64,000 bases of DNA from Planococcus shixiaomingii (GTDB lineage: Bacteria > Bacillota > Bacilli > Bacillales_A > Planococcaceae). The stretch spans positions 2,712,001-2,776,000 of the forward strand of contig NZ_CP129236.1 in assembly GCF_030413615.1 (NCBI RefSeq). Direction: 5' to 3'. The position numbers and the translations under genes were made by a program. Below the pieces are notes generated by a model, which was given only the letters and a program-made list of their open reading frames with translations, ran no database searches and was not told where the DNA came from. This document shows, in pieces, positions 25,682 to 34,232 of this stretch (positions are counted from its first letter, which is position 1; each line of letters starts with the position of its first letter).

Positions 25682-25716
25682 ATCCTGCTGACAGGCAACA
25701 AGCCTGTCAGCAGGAT
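25682..25716 (-). terminator. Terminator of the pgpA-like gene
   Basis: A perfect 15-bp inverted repeat (ATCCTGCTGACAGGC, arms 25682-25696 and 25702-25716). T-rich sequence follows on the minus strand. Confidence 0.85.
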
Positions 25717-25746
25717 AATTGAGTTCTTTCTAAAGTTCATCGGGAT

Positions 25747-26331
25747 TCAGGTTTCCGCTCTTTCAACAGTCGCTTCAGGCACGGTCTCTTCTGGCGTCAA
25801 ATCTTCGAATGTCTTGCCTACCTCTTCCAAATCGCGTGTCCGGTGAGCAATGCGGGCAGATGCACACGCTGCAATGCTAGCGACAAGATCATCCAAAAAG
25901 GTGTGGACGTTGCCTCCAGCTTTTGTATCTAACTTACGAATCACACCGATTTTGTTTTTATCCAAATGGCCGAATGTGGTAACTGCAATGCTGCCATATG
26001 TTAATACCGCACCCAATCCAATCATTTCGTCTACACCGAATAGGCCTTCATCAGCTCCGACAATCGATTGAAGCGGGCGGGAAAGTTTTCCTTGTTCTGC
26101 CAGTTCATCAAGTTCAATGCCGACTAGAAGAGCATGCTGCATTTCACGCTTGCGCAAAACGCTTTCCACTGATTCTACACAGTGTTCAAGAGTCAGTCCT
26201 TCATTATAGGGCAATTGCATTTCCAAGACGATTTTGGCAATATCTTCGTTATTTACACCTCTTCGAATCAACGCATCCTGTGTTGCTTTAGTCACTTCAT
26301 CTGAATGAACACGAAATTTTCCTCCATCCAT
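25747..26331 (-). CDS. Phosphatidylglycerophosphatase A family protein (YutG-like)
   Basis: A 194-residue protein of the PgpA family, with the YGSIAVTTFGHLDKNKIGVI and FLDDLVASIAACASARIAHR segments typical of Gram-positive YutG. PgpA removes phosphate from phosphatidylglycerophosphate to make phosphatidylglycerol, and YutG-type proteins are the Bacillus version. The acidic cluster in the IVGADEGLFGVDEMIGLG part probably binds metal. The last 20 residues are an acidic, poorly conserved tail. The ATG at 26331 follows a GAGAGGAG site. It stands alone, divergent from yjcH. Confidence 0.82.
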   Translation of the reverse strand: MDGGKFRVHSDEVTKATQDALIRRGVNNEDIAKIVLEMQLPYNEGLTLEHCVESVESVLRKREMQHALLVGIELDELAEQGKLSRPLQSIVGADEGLFGVDEMIGLGAVLTYGSIAVTTFGHLDKNKIGVIRKLDTKAGGNVHTFLDDLVASIAACASARIAHRTRDLEEVGKTFEDLTPEETVPEATVERAET

Positions 26332-26434
26332 AGATAAAACTCCTCTCTCTAATGGTTTGCTTACTTCCTCCCATTATACCCTCTTGCAGTAATATGTTAC
26401 ACTTTTCCTACAAACACATTTAGGAGGATTTTCC

Positions 26435-27157
26435 ATGAACCGAGGAACTGTGCAAGACTTATCCATTTACAGCAATGAATTGCAGGAAGACATGCAACTG
26501 CTTGTTTACCTTCCTGCCAATTATTCTCCTTTGTACAAATACACGTTAGTCATTGCTTCTGATGGCAAAGATTATTTTCAGCTTGGCCGGGCACCGCGAA
26601 TTGCAGATGAACTGCTGGAAAACAAGGAAATCGAAAATATTATCTTCGTTGGTGTTCCGTACAAGAACGTCAATGACCGCAATATGAAATACGAACCGTC
26701 AGGCGACCAACATGAAGCTTATTTACGATTCCTAGCTCATGAGCTGGTGCCGTTTCTGGACGAAAAATACCCAACTTACCAAGTCGGCATGGGCCGTGCA
26801 TTGATTGGCGATTCCTTAGCAGCCACTGTTTCCCTAATGGCCGCGCTGAAGTACCCGAATATTTTCGGGCGGGTTATTTTACAGTCGCCAAAAGTGGGCA
26901 AAGAATTGCTGGATAAAGTTTCAAATTTCAAATCTGCCAATTCATTTACGGTTTATCACGTCATTGGCAAAGAAGAAACTGCTGTGAAATTAACGTCAGG
27001 TGGGACAGCTGACTTCTTGGAACCAAACCGGGAATTAAATAAACTAATGCAAGAAAAAGGATTCGCCATTTTTTATGAAGAATTTGACGGCGACCATACA
27101 TGGAAGCATTGGCAGCCTGACTTAAGAAGGGCTCTTGTGCAAAACTTCGGTCTGTAA
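26435..27157 (+). CDS. yjcH: Alpha/beta hydrolase, esterase family (YjcH)
   Basis: A 240-residue protein of the Esterase D/Fes-like hydrolase family. The nucleophile is S127 in LIGDSLAAT, the acid is probably in the KVGKELLDKV to GKEETAVKL region, and the catalytic histidine is in DGDHTWKHW near residue 224. No signal peptide is seen. The natural substrate is unknown. Gene order yjcH-yjcG-yjcF matches B. subtilis yjcFGH, which supports the naming. The ATG at 26435 follows TAGGAGG. The yjcG gene starts 78 bases downstream, with promoter-like AT-rich DNA between. Confidence 0.85.
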   Translation: MNRGTVQDLSIYSNELQEDMQLLVYLPANYSPLYKYTLVIASDGKDYFQLGRAPRIADELLENKEIENIIFVGVPYKNVNDRNMKYEPSGDQHEAYLRFLAHELVPFLDEKYPTYQVGMGRALIGDSLAATVSLMAALKYPNIFGRVILQSPKVGKELLDKVSNFKSANSFTVYHVIGKEETAVKLTSGGTADFLEPNRELNKLMQEKGFAIFYEEFDGDHTWKHWQPDLRRALVQNFGL

Positions 27158-27235
27158 ATGTTCTTTTCCAATTTTTTGTGTATTTTGCTATAATAGAACT
27201 ATAAAATAATTTCATTAGACTAAGGGGGCTTTTTT

Positions 27236-27754
27236 ATGAAATATGGCGTTGCTGCATTTCCATCGAAAAAACTACAAGATTTAGCCAACTCATACCGAAA
27301 ACGCTATGACCCGCATTATGAACTCATCACACCTCACATGACATTGAAAGATGCATTTGAAGCAGATGATAACCAAATTAAAGAAATTTCGGATGAAATT
27401 GCTAAAATCGCGAAAAAACATAAACCATTTAAAATGCATGCGACTCGCGTAAGCTCTTTTTCACCATTAACTAATACTCTATATTTTAAAGTAGAGCCGA
27501 CACCTGAAATTTTAGCGCTCCATGATGATTTGCATAAAGATTCGTTCGGCACAAAACCTAAATACACGTATGTGCCCCACATTACCATTGCGCAAAAAAT
27601 GTCCGACTCAGAGCACTCAGATATTTTCGGACAGCTGAAAATGGTTGGTGTTGATCACGAAGAAATGATTGACCGCATTCACTTGCTATATCAGTTGGAA
27701 GATGGATCATGGACAGTTTTTGATACGTTCCGTTTAACGGGAGCTGGAGAATAG
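27236..27754 (+). CDS. yjcG: Putative 2'-5' RNA ligase / 2H phosphoesterase (YjcG)
   Basis: A 172-residue 2H phosphoesterase. Both HxT motifs are present: H34 and T36 in TPHMTLKDA, and H115 and T117 in VPHITIAQK. Length and ending (QLEDGSWTVFDTFRL) match B. subtilis YjcG, a protein of known fold but no proven substrate. A strong GGGGG site precedes ATG 27236. Its TAG stop is immediately followed by the TTG start of yjcF, so the two are translationally coupled. Confidence 0.9.
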   Translation: MKYGVAAFPSKKLQDLANSYRKRYDPHYELITPHMTLKDAFEADDNQIKEISDEIAKIAKKHKPFKMHATRVSSFSPLTNTLYFKVEPTPEILALHDDLHKDSFGTKPKYTYVPHITIAQKMSDSEHSDIFGQLKMVGVDHEEMIDRIHLLYQLEDGSWTVFDTFRLTGAGE

Positions 27755-28186
27755 TTGCAGAAAATCAAAGTAGCCACAACACCGTTGGAGAAAGAACAAG
27801 CCATGGAAGTGCGCCGCACGGTCTTTATTGAAGAGCAAGGCGTTCCAGCTGCTATTGAAATGGATGCCAACGATGCAACTGCTATCCATTTCGTCGGCTA
27901 TCAATTTGCACAGCCAATAGCTGCAGGCCGCATTCGCGAAATTGAGCCAGGCATCGGTAAAGTGGAACGCGTGTGTGTTTTGCCTGAATACCGCGGACAC
28001 CGTACCGGCGTCTTGCTTATGGAAGCAATGGAAGAACATGCCCGGTCAATTGGCATATTCAAGCTAAAGCTGAATTCCCAATCTTATGCTATTCCTTTCT
28101 ATGAAAAGTTGGGTTATGCCATTACCTCTGAAGAATTTTTTGAAGCAGACATCTCTCACCGTTCGATGGAAAAGAATCTTTTATAA
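27755..28186 (+). CDS. yjcF: GNAT-family N-acetyltransferase (YjcF)
   Basis: A 143-residue GCN5-related acetyltransferase. The acetyl-CoA loop is VLPEYRGHRTGVLLMEAME near residues 70-88 (R-x-x-G-x-G/A type), preceded by KVERVCVLPE. The segment VRRTVFIEEQGVPAAIEMDA near the N-terminus is typical of the YjcF/ElaA branch. The start is TTG 27755, directly after the yjcG stop, with GGAG about eight bases upstream. Substrate unknown. It is the last gene before three hairpins that separate it from converging fabI. Confidence 0.88.
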   Translation: MQKIKVATTPLEKEQAMEVRRTVFIEEQGVPAAIEMDANDATAIHFVGYQFAQPIAAGRIREIEPGIGKVERVCVLPEYRGHRTGVLLMEAMEEHARSIGIFKLKLNSQSYAIPFYEKLGYAITSEEFFEADISHRSMEKNLL

Positions 28187-28222
28187 AAAAACAGATCAGC
28201 CATATTGGCTGATCTGTTTTTT
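28185..28222 (+). terminator. Terminator of yjcHGF (copy 1 of a duplicated hairpin)
   Basis: A 17-bp stem (AAAAAACAGATCAGCCA and its complement) with a 3-base loop and T run. The core is nearly identical to the hairpin at 28358-28395. Confidence 0.85.
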
Positions 28223-28225
28223 ATC

Positions 28226-28357
28226 AGGCTGTCGAGAAACTTTCGATAGCTTTTTTTATTTCGCTTCAGGCAGACGCTTTTCGTGGGCTTGCGCCGAGCC
28301 GCTTCGTCGCTCCACGACTGTTTCTGAGAAAACAAATTATTTTTTCTCAACACATCG
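28226..28357. repeat. Putative intergenic element between two copies of one terminator
   Basis: Non-coding DNA enclosed by two near-identical hairpins. It starts with a third terminator-like hairpin (GCTGTCGA / TCGATAGC plus seven T, 28227-28256) and continues with a GC-rich stretch (GCTTCAGGCAGACGCTTTTC, then CCGAGCCGCTTCGTCGCTCC) that resembles dispersed intergenic repeats of Planococcaceae. No ORF with a ribosome site is present. Confidence 0.4.
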
Positions 28358-28395
28358 AAAAAGCAGATCAGCCATATCGGCTGATCTGCTTTTTT
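28358..28395 (-). terminator. Terminator of fabI (copy 2 of a duplicated hairpin)
   Basis: A 16-bp stem AAAAAGCAGATCAGCC / GGCTGATCTGCTTTTT with loop ATATC, nine bases beyond the fabI stop. Confidence 0.85.
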
Positions 28396-28403
28396 CTTTC
28401 CTA

Positions 28404-29174
28404 TTAAAGAACGTGGTATCCGCTATCAACATGGAGAGTTTCTCCCGTAATGCCGCGGGACATTTCACTGAACAAGAATACTGCTGTATCCCCTACTTCT
28501 TCAGGTGTTGTGTTGCGGCGCAATGGCGATTTTTCTTCAATCTCGTGAAGGATTGTATTGAAGTCACTGATTCCTTTTGCTGATAGCGTCCGGATCGGGC
28601 CGGATGAAATAGCATTAACACGGATACCATGTTTACCAAGGTCAGCGGCCAAATAACGGACCGACATTTCAAGAGAAGCTTTCGCAACACCCATGACATT
28701 GTAATTTGGCATAACGCGCTCGCCGCCAATGTAAGTTAATGCCACGATGCTGCCGCCTTCTGTCATAAGCGGTTTCGCGTATTTCGAAATAATGGTAAGC
28801 GAGTAAGAGCTGATGTTTTGCGCAAGCAAAAATCCGTCTCTTGATGTGTCTGAGAAATCGCCAGCCAATTCTTCCGTTTTTGCAAACGCTATGCAATGAG
28901 CCAGGCCATGAATCGTTCCAACTTGCTCTTTAATCGTTTCAAAACATTTTGCAACATCTTCATCGCTCGTTACATCGCATGGCAAGACAAGCTCATGATT
29001 ACCGTCTAGTGTCGCAACTAAATCACGAACCGATTTTTCAAAACGTTCTCCAGCGTAAGTAAAAATCAACCGGGCGCCTGACTGGTCTAGTGATCGGGCA
29101 ATTCCCCAAGCAATACTGCGTTTGTTTGCAACGCCCATAATAACGAAAGTTTTTCCAGCTAATGATATCGACAT
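28404..29174 (-). CDS. fabI: Enoyl-[acyl-carrier-protein] reductase FabI
   Basis: A 256-residue SDR-type enzyme that catalyses the last reduction of each fatty-acid elongation cycle in the cytoplasm. The FabI cofactor motif GVANKRSIAWGIA is at 14-26. The active-site pair is Y158 and K165 with six residues between (YNVMGVAK), and Y148 in ALTYIGGERVMPN is the additional tyrosine. The C-terminal GITGETLHVDSGYHVL is complete. The ATG at 29174 follows AGGAGG. A FapR-like palindrome overlaps the promoter, so expression should respond to malonyl-CoA. It stands alone. Confidence 0.96.
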   Translation of the reverse strand: MSISLAGKTFVIMGVANKRSIAWGIARSLDQSGARLIFTYAGERFEKSVRDLVATLDGNHELVLPCDVTSDEDVAKCFETIKEQVGTIHGLAHCIAFAKTEELAGDFSDTSRDGFLLAQNISSYSLTIISKYAKPLMTEGGSIVALTYIGGERVMPNYNVMGVAKASLEMSVRYLAADLGKHGIRVNAISSGPIRTLSAKGISDFNTILHEIEEKSPLRRNTTPEEVGDTAVFLFSEMSRGITGETLHVDSGYHVL

Positions 29175-29206
29175 TTCTATTCCTCCTGAAAACTTATTAT
29201 CTCAAT

Positions 29207-29251
29207 TTATTACCTGGTACTAATAATACCTTATAAAAAAGAAAAGTGCAA
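29207..29251 (-). promoter_or_regulatory. fabI promoter with FapR-like operator
   Basis: Minus strand: -35 TTGCAC (29251-29246), a 17-base spacer, and -10 TATTAT (29228-29223). The palindrome TTATTAGTACCAGGTAATAA (29226-29207) overlaps the -10 and matches the FapR operator core TTAGTACC. The same core lies at the fabH promoter. Confidence 0.75.
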
Positions 29252-29263
29252 TTCGCACTTTTC
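29241..29263 (-). terminator. mgtE terminator, overlapping the fabI -35
   Basis: GAAAAGTGC / GCACTTTTC (29241-29249 and 29255-29263) followed by T residues on the minus strand. The mgtE stop codon is at the base of the stem and the fabI -35 box lies within the hairpin. Confidence 0.7.
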
Positions 29264-30633
29264 TATAACTGGCTCAAAAATGTAGTTGCTAAACCTAAGT
29301 AAATCAAAATCGAAATGATATCATTCAAAGTAGTGATAAAAGGGCCGGATGCTACAGCTGGATCGATTTTCATACGATGAATCAACAATGGAATGAAAGA
29401 TCCGGCAAGTGTGGCTACAAAAATCGACCCCATAACCGCTGTGCCAACCAATACGCCGATCAACAGCTCGCCTTTCCAGAAATAAACGAGGCCAATTACT
29501 ACCGCTCCGCAAACTGTTCCAGTAATCAGGCCTGTCCCTGCTTCTCTCAACAACAGCTTGACTTTGCTTTCTTCCTCGATATCTCCGGTCGCTATGCCTC
29601 GCACAGCTACAGCAAGAGCTTGTGTACCGCTGTTCCCCGCCATTCCTGCAATCAGCGGAATAAAGACAGCCAGCAAGGCCACTTGGTCTAACGTCGCTTC
29701 AAAAAGGCCCATTAAATTGGCAGTCAACATTCCAAGGAACGTCAATAAAATCAACCAAGGCAGCCGTTTTTTCGCTGCTGTAAAAGGTCCTTTATCGAAA
29801 TTGTCCATATCAGTTACCCCTGCAAGTTTTGAGTAATCATCCGATGCTTCTTCATCCAAAACGTCAATGATATCATCGACAGTAATAATCCCGAGCAAGT
29901 GATTTTGGAAATCCACTACTGGCATTGCCAGGAAATCATAGTCTTGGATCATGCGGGCAACTTCTTCCTGGTCTTCTCCTACCGAAACACTGACAACCCG
30001 CTCGCTCATGATATTAGAAATCAACGTGTCTTCATCGGCAATGATCAAATCCCGCAAGGTGACAATACCAGTCAATTTCCGGTCTTCATCAATAACAAAA
30101 ACATAGTAAATTGTTTCCGCATTCGGAGCCGCATTTCTCAAAATATTCATGGCCGACCGAACTGTAGAATTTTCCGGAATGGCTACAAATTCTGTCGTCA
30201 TAATGGAACCGGCAGTGTACTCTTCGTAATGCAGCAAGTCTTTGATTTGTCTGGCGGATTCTTTCGGCATAATCGACAAATAAGTAGCCACTTGTTCTTT
30301 GTTCAATTTATTGAGAACATCCACCGCATCATCCGTCGGCAACTGTGAAAGCAGATCGGCTGCGTAAATAGAATTCATTTCTTTAAATAATTCTTCGTAC
30401 TCTTCATCGTCCAGTTCAATCGCCGCGTAAATTTCGGCCATTTCTTTCGGAGAGAGATACTGATACAGCAGTTCGCGCATGGCTGGCTCTGCTCTTTCAT
30501 AAAATACTGCTTGATCGTATGGATGATAAGATAAAAACTCTTCCCTAAAGCTTTCAACTTCTCCACGTACTAGCAATTCCATTAACAGTTCTTCGTTCAA
30601 TTCTTCGTCGCGCACTGTTTTTTCTTCAATCAT
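29263..30633 (-). CDS. mgtE: Magnesium transporter MgtE
   Basis: A 456-residue magnesium channel. The N-terminal superhelical domain (about 15-135; LLSQLPTDDAVDVLNKLNKE) precedes two CBS domains (about 135-265; AGSIMTTEFVAIPENSTVRS, then IMSERVVSVSVGEDQEEVAR). A connecting helix and five membrane helices follow (290-456), with the pore segment PLIAGMAGNSGTQALAVAVR and a conserved FITTLNDIISILIYLGLATT end. The cytoplasmic domains close the pore when magnesium is high. The start ATG at 30633 follows GGAGG. The 5' gap to prpE is only about 100 bases, too short for an M-box riboswitch, and none is seen. Confidence 0.93.
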   Translation of the reverse strand: MIEEKTVRDEELNEELLMELLVRGEVESFREEFLSYHPYDQAVFYERAEPAMRELLYQYLSPKEMAEIYAAIELDDEEYEELFKEMNSIYAADLLSQLPTDDAVDVLNKLNKEQVATYLSIMPKESARQIKDLLHYEEYTAGSIMTTEFVAIPENSTVRSAMNILRNAAPNAETIYYVFVIDEDRKLTGIVTLRDLIIADEDTLISNIMSERVVSVSVGEDQEEVARMIQDYDFLAMPVVDFQNHLLGIITVDDIIDVLDEEASDDYSKLAGVTDMDNFDKGPFTAAKKRLPWLILLTFLGMLTANLMGLFEATLDQVALLAVFIPLIAGMAGNSGTQALAVAVRGIATGDIEEESKVKLLLREAGTGLITGTVCGAVVIGLVYFWKGELLIGVLVGTAVMGSIFVATLAGSFIPLLIHRMKIDPAVASGPFITTLNDIISILIYLGLATTFLSQL

Positions 30634-30734
30634 GTATGCTCCCTCCTTTCAAGGGTTTAACTTTTTGCTTATGTAGTCTATACGTTACACTATGTTTATG
30701 TATAGAGGCAATTTTAATCAATGAGGTGATTGGA

Positions 30735-31472
30735 TTGAAATACGACATCATTGGCGATATTCATGGATGTTACGCCGAGCTGTTAGAGCTTTTTGAAGTC
30801 CTCGGTTATGAAAATCAGCAAGGTCTCTTTGTTCATCCGGAAGAGCGCGAACTTGTTTTTGTTGGAGATGCGATGGACCGAGGGCCAGATTCTCTTGCCG
30901 TGTTGCGTTTATTGTTCACATTCCAAGACCGAGGCCATCTTCATTATTGCCCTGGTAACCATTGCAACAAACTTTACCGCTTTTTCAAGGGCAACCGGGT
31001 TCAGTTGACTCACGGATTGGAGACCACCATCAACGAATGGCACCGTCTTCCCAAAAAAGAACAGCAACAATTTCGTGCCCGCTATTTGCGGTTCTACGAA
31101 GAGCTGCCGTTTTACCAAGAACTTGGAGACGATCTGATTGTCGCCCATGCCGGCATTAAAGATGACATGTTAGGTAAGCCGATCAGCAAAAGCATCGCTG
31201 TTTTTGTGTTATACGGGGATACAACAGGGAAATTTGATGCCCAAGGACGGCCGATAAGAAGAAATTGGGCCAAGTCCTATAAAGGCAGCAAATGGGTCGT
31301 TTACGGTCATACCCCTACCGAAGAGCCTTATATCATCAATAATACTGTAAATATTGATACCGGCTGCATTTTTGGAGGTTATTTATCGGCTTTCCGCTTT
31401 CCTGAGAAAACAGTCGTATCCGTTCCCTCTTATCAGCCTTATCAGCCTGAACGCTTCCAAAAGTTCAACTAA
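30735..31472 (+). CDS. prpE: Bis(5'-nucleosyl)-tetraphosphatase PrpE
   Basis: A 245-residue calcineurin-type metallophosphatase. Metal motifs are GDIHG (residues 6-10), GDAMDRGPDS, GNHCNKLYRF (GNHxxK type) and the later VAHAGIKDDM and VVYGHTPTEEP. B. subtilis PrpE hydrolyses Ap4A asymmetrically and affects spore germination; it has nearly the same length. The start is TTG 30735 because GAGGTGA lies just upstream; the ORF is open back to 30636 but without a ribosome site. It diverges from mgtE, and its last four bases overlap the converging pseudouridine synthase gene. Confidence 0.9.
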   Translation: MKYDIIGDIHGCYAELLELFEVLGYENQQGLFVHPEERELVFVGDAMDRGPDSLAVLRLLFTFQDRGHLHYCPGNHCNKLYRFFKGNRVQLTHGLETTINEWHRLPKKEQQQFRARYLRFYEELPFYQELGDDLIVAHAGIKDDMLGKPISKSIAVFVLYGDTTGKFDAQGRPIRRNWAKSYKGSKWVVYGHTPTEEPYIINNTVNIDTGCIFGGYLSAFRFPEKTVVSVPSYQPYQPERFQKFN

Positions 31473-32344
31473 AGCAGTCTTTCCATATCCTCTTTTAACG
31501 GGGAAGAAAAGGACAACAGTTTCCCTGTCGTAGGATGGAAAAGTTCCAGTTCGCTGCAGTGAAGCGCTTGGCGACAAATCAAATCCCGTTTGCCGCCGTA
31601 TAAATCATCTCCGAGGAGTGGATGCCCGATATGCGAAAGATGGACTCTGATTTGATGGGTGCGCCCTGTATTAAGCTGCAGAAGAACATGGGAATATCCT
31701 GAGAATTCCTTGAGCACCTGTACTTCCGTTTCTGCAAATTGGCCGTCTGGACGCACTTCTCTTTCGATAATACTAGTACTTTTTCTGCCAATCGGTTTTG
31801 TAATGGCAAATTCCTGTTGCTTTAGCTCCCCATGAACAAGAGCTTGATACCGTCGTTTCATCTTTTTTTCCTGCTGTTGAACGGAAAGCATATGATGAAT
31901 ATGGCGGTTTTTTGCGATACATACAAGCCCCGACGTATCGCGGTCAAGTCGTGTCGCTATATGAAGCGTGGCAGGGATTCTCTGCTCTTCAAAATAGTTT
32001 GCGACAATATTGGCCAAACTTCCTGAAGGATGTTCGCGCGACGGAATCGTGTTTTGAATTGGCGGCTTGTCGATGATAAGCAGTGCATCGTCCTCGTAGA
32101 CAATTTGCAATGGCCCTTCTTCAGCAGCCAGCCCTTCTCCGCGTTCTTCAATCGGAAAAATAACGGTCACAGCATCGTCTTTTTCCAAGACATGCCGGAC
32201 CGTCACTTCATCGCCGTTCACTAAAATTCGGCCGCCGCTGTACTTGACTGATGCCAGCGTCCGCTTGGAAATTCCCCAGCCGCTTAATGCTTCCCGAAGA
32301 AGAACGGAACCCGTGGCGACATAGGTTAATTGAAATGGTTTCAT
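31469..32344 (-). CDS. RluA/RluD-family pseudouridine synthase (YjbO-like)
   Basis: A 291-residue RNA-modifying enzyme. A weak S4-like region (about 10-65; SKRTLASVKYSGGRILVNGD) precedes the catalytic domain with HIATRLDRDTSG, whose D134 is the catalytic aspartate. The downstream signature LLQLNTGRTHQIRVHLSHIG is complete. B. subtilis YjbO occupies the same place next to the NAD kinase gene. The target uridine is not deducible. The ATG at 32344 has AAGGTGG five bases upstream; the in-frame GTG at 32353 overlaps that site. The gene starts 11 bases after nadK and is part of the relQ-nadK-yjbO operon. Confidence 0.9.
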   Translation of the reverse strand: MKPFQLTYVATGSVLLREALSGWGISKRTLASVKYSGGRILVNGDEVTVRHVLEKDDAVTVIFPIEERGEGLAAEEGPLQIVYEDDALLIIDKPPIQNTIPSREHPSGSLANIVANYFEEQRIPATLHIATRLDRDTSGLVCIAKNRHIHHMLSVQQQEKKMKRRYQALVHGELKQQEFAITKPIGRKSTSIIEREVRPDGQFAETEVQVLKEFSGYSHVLLQLNTGRTHQIRVHLSHIGHPLLGDDLYGGKRDLICRQALHCSELELFHPTTGKLLSFSSPLKEDMERLL

Positions 32345-32355
32345 ATGTTCCACCT

Positions 32356-33156
32356 TTATAAATCGCTGTCAATGAAAGAATCGTGGACCCGTTTCCAAAA
32401 CGGGAACGCACGGAAACGTGCAAATCGGACTTTTTCATCAGCTACTCTGTATTCAATCGATTTTACATCTTTATGGAGCAATTGAACATGGTCAATTGTC
32501 ACCATGAAATCCGGTGCCTTAACCGGTCTCAGTACACAGCGGTGATGAGCCGGTAAGACAAGCGGCGACCCGACTGTACGGAATACCCGGTTGTTGATCG
32601 ACGCCATTTCAGTCAGCTGCATAGCTTGAAGAGAAGGGTGGATAATCGCACCGCCTAAAGCCTTGTTGTAGGCGGTGCTTCCTGAAGGGGTGGACATGCA
32701 TAAGCCGTCTCCTCTAAAACGTTCGAAATGGCTTTCATTTAAAAAGACATCCATAACGAGTGTGACTTCAGCCGATTTGACCGTCGACTCATTCAATGCC
32801 AGATAAACCGCCGGCTTTTCAGAATTTTGATAGTGGATAGTGACTTCCACTAACGGATATTCAATAACCTCGTATTCTTTTTTGGCAATAGATAACACCA
32901 ATTTCTCTATTTCGACGGGCTTCCAATCTGCATAGAACCCGAGATGCCCGGTATGTATGCCGACAAAAGCGACGGAATCCAGTTGATCCCGGTATTTATG
33001 GAAAGCATGAAGCAACGTCCCGTCTCCGCCGATCGACAGGACCACATCCGGCGACTCTTCATCCCATGCCATATCAAAATCTTCTAGATATGCTCTTGCG
33101 GTCGCCATTAAATCATTTGATAGATCATCGGTTCTGGACATGATAAAAAATTTCAT
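32356..33156 (-). CDS. nadK: NAD kinase
   Basis: A 266-residue enzyme that phosphorylates NAD to NADP. The GGDGT motif is at 43-47 ([18 protein letters not shown]), [13 protein letters not shown] follows at about 66-78, and the second conserved segment [20 protein letters not shown] is near 150. Length is normal for the Bacillus PpnK (YjbN). The ATG overlaps the relQ stop by four bases (ATGA), indicating coupled translation. Placement between relQ and yjbO is the same as in B. subtilis. Confidence 0.95.
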   Translation of the reverse strand: MKFFIMSRTDDLSNDLMATARAYLEDFDMAWDEESPDVVLSIGGDGTLLHAFHKYRDQLDSVAFVGIHTGHLGFYADWKPVEIEKLVLSIAKKEYEVIEYPLVEVTIHYQNSEKPAVYLALNESTVKSAEVTLVMDVFLNESHFERFRGDGLCMSTPSGSTAYNKALGGAIIHPSLQAMQLTEMASINNRVFRTVGSPLVLPAHHRCVLRPVKAPDFMVTIDHVQLLHKDVKSIEYRVADEKVRFARFRAFPFWKRVHDSFIDSDL

Positions 33157-33830
33157 CTTTTTGTTTGCTCCCCTTCCCTATCAGTTGGAAAATGCGTACT
33201 AGGCGATTCTTTGTATTCGCTGAAATATGCTTGGGCATCCTGGATTTCATCGCGTATTTTTGACATTTCCTCATCTAATTGAAATGCCGCTTCTGCAGCA
33301 CGCTGCAGGCGGAGTTTAATCTCGTCCGGAAACACGCCTTTGTATTTGTAGTTGAGCGAATGCTCGATTGAAGCCCAAAAGTTCATAGCAAGTGTACGAA
33401 TCTGGATTTCCGCCAGGATCAGCTGTTCCCCGTTGATCGTCTGCACCGGATATTCAACGATGACGTGGTAAGAACGATATCCACTTTGCTTCTCGTTTGA
33501 AATGTAATCCTTCTCTTCTACTATCCGCAAATCATTGCGTTGATGCAGAAGCGCTACGACGGTTTTGATATCGCCCACAAATTGGCACATCATCCGAAGC
33601 CCAGCAATATCTTGAAGTTCATGGGCAAGTTCTTCCGACGGTTCGAACGGAATGCCTTTTTCAAGTGTTTTATCATATATGCTCGCCAGCGGCTTTACGC
33701 GGCCTGTTACAAATTCAATAGGTGAATTGGTATTCTCGGTTTCAAATTGCCTCCGCATACCTTTAAATTTAATTTTCAACTCATCAACAGCCTGCTTATA
33801 AGGTGCTAAAAAACGATCCCACTGACCCAT
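33153..33830 (-). CDS. relQ: Small alarmone synthetase RelQ (GTP pyrophosphokinase, YjbM)
   Basis: A 225-residue single-domain (p)ppGpp synthetase without hydrolase or regulatory domains. Key segments are [34 protein letters not shown] and [20 protein letters not shown], with the catalytic glutamate in EIQIRT. The C-terminal helix region is [20 protein letters not shown]. The B. subtilis counterpart YjbM/SasB forms a tetramer activated by pppGpp. The ATG at 33830 follows GGAGG. It is the first gene of the relQ-nadK-yjbO operon and diverges from yjbK. Confidence 0.95.
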   Translation of the reverse strand: MGQWDRFLAPYKQAVDELKIKFKGMRRQFETENTNSPIEFVTGRVKPLASIYDKTLEKGIPFEPSEELAHELQDIAGLRMMCQFVGDIKTVVALLHQRNDLRIVEEKDYISNEKQSGYRSYHVIVEYPVQTINGEQLILAEIQIRTLAMNFWASIEHSLNYKYKGVFPDEIKLRLQRAAEAAFQLDEEMSKIRDEIQDAQAYFSEYKESPSTHFPTDREGEQTKR

Positions 33831-33966
33831 AGGTGGTCCTCCCTACTTCTTTTTGCGCTCGTAAAGCAAAAGTGCCTTATAAAAAACTTTACGAATGACA
33901 AGCCGGTATATTTTATCTCATTTGCCATTATTTATTATATTCTCTATTAAACTCCGTTTTTCCTCG

Positions 33967-34110
33967 TCAAAGCTGGAAAACGGCAAAATTTGCAGCGGCT
34001 GGATAATGAACGGTGTATCCTGACATCTCGGTCTTTTCAAAAAATGCCTCTGCTGCACCAATGCTAGATAGGGCATCTTTATCGGTATCGTTCTCTTCTT
34101 TTACTTCCAT
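33967..34110 (-). CDS. Doubtful 47-residue ORF, possible gene remnant
   Basis: An ATG ORF reads MEVKEENDTDKDALSSIGAA and ends AAANFAVFQL. Composition looks protein-like, but there is no ribosome site and an in-frame TGA sits two codons before the ATG. B. subtilis has an additional gene (yjbL) in this gap, so a decayed relic is possible. The remaining sequence between relQ and yjbK holds only promoter-like DNA. Confidence 0.22.
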   Translation of the reverse strand: MEVKEENDTDKDALSSIGAAEAFFEKTEMSGYTVHYPAAANFAVFQL

Positions 34111-34134
34111 CAGTCAGCGCATGGCAAACTTTCA

Positions 34135-34163
34135 TTGACACTTAATCCTAGTAATATTTTAAC
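34135..34163 (+). promoter_or_regulatory. Sigma-A promoter of yjbK
   Basis: A perfect -35 TTGACA (34135-34140), a 17-base spacer, and TTTAAC as a weaker -10, about 70 bases before the yjbK start. Confidence 0.5.
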
Positions 34164-34232
34164 ACAGCTCTGCCATTCGTTGCAGTTTGCCGAAAACTAT
34201 CCGATAATAAAATTAGTAGAGAGGTGTTTGAG

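Noticed and set aside
28086..28583. Plus-strand ORF of 165 codons across the yjcF end, three hairpins and fabI end
   Set aside because: It overlaps two real genes and three terminators, with no ribosome site.
30634..30734. Possible M-box magnesium riboswitch upstream of mgtE
   Set aside because: Only about 100 bases separate mgtE from prpE and none of the conserved M-box segments are present.
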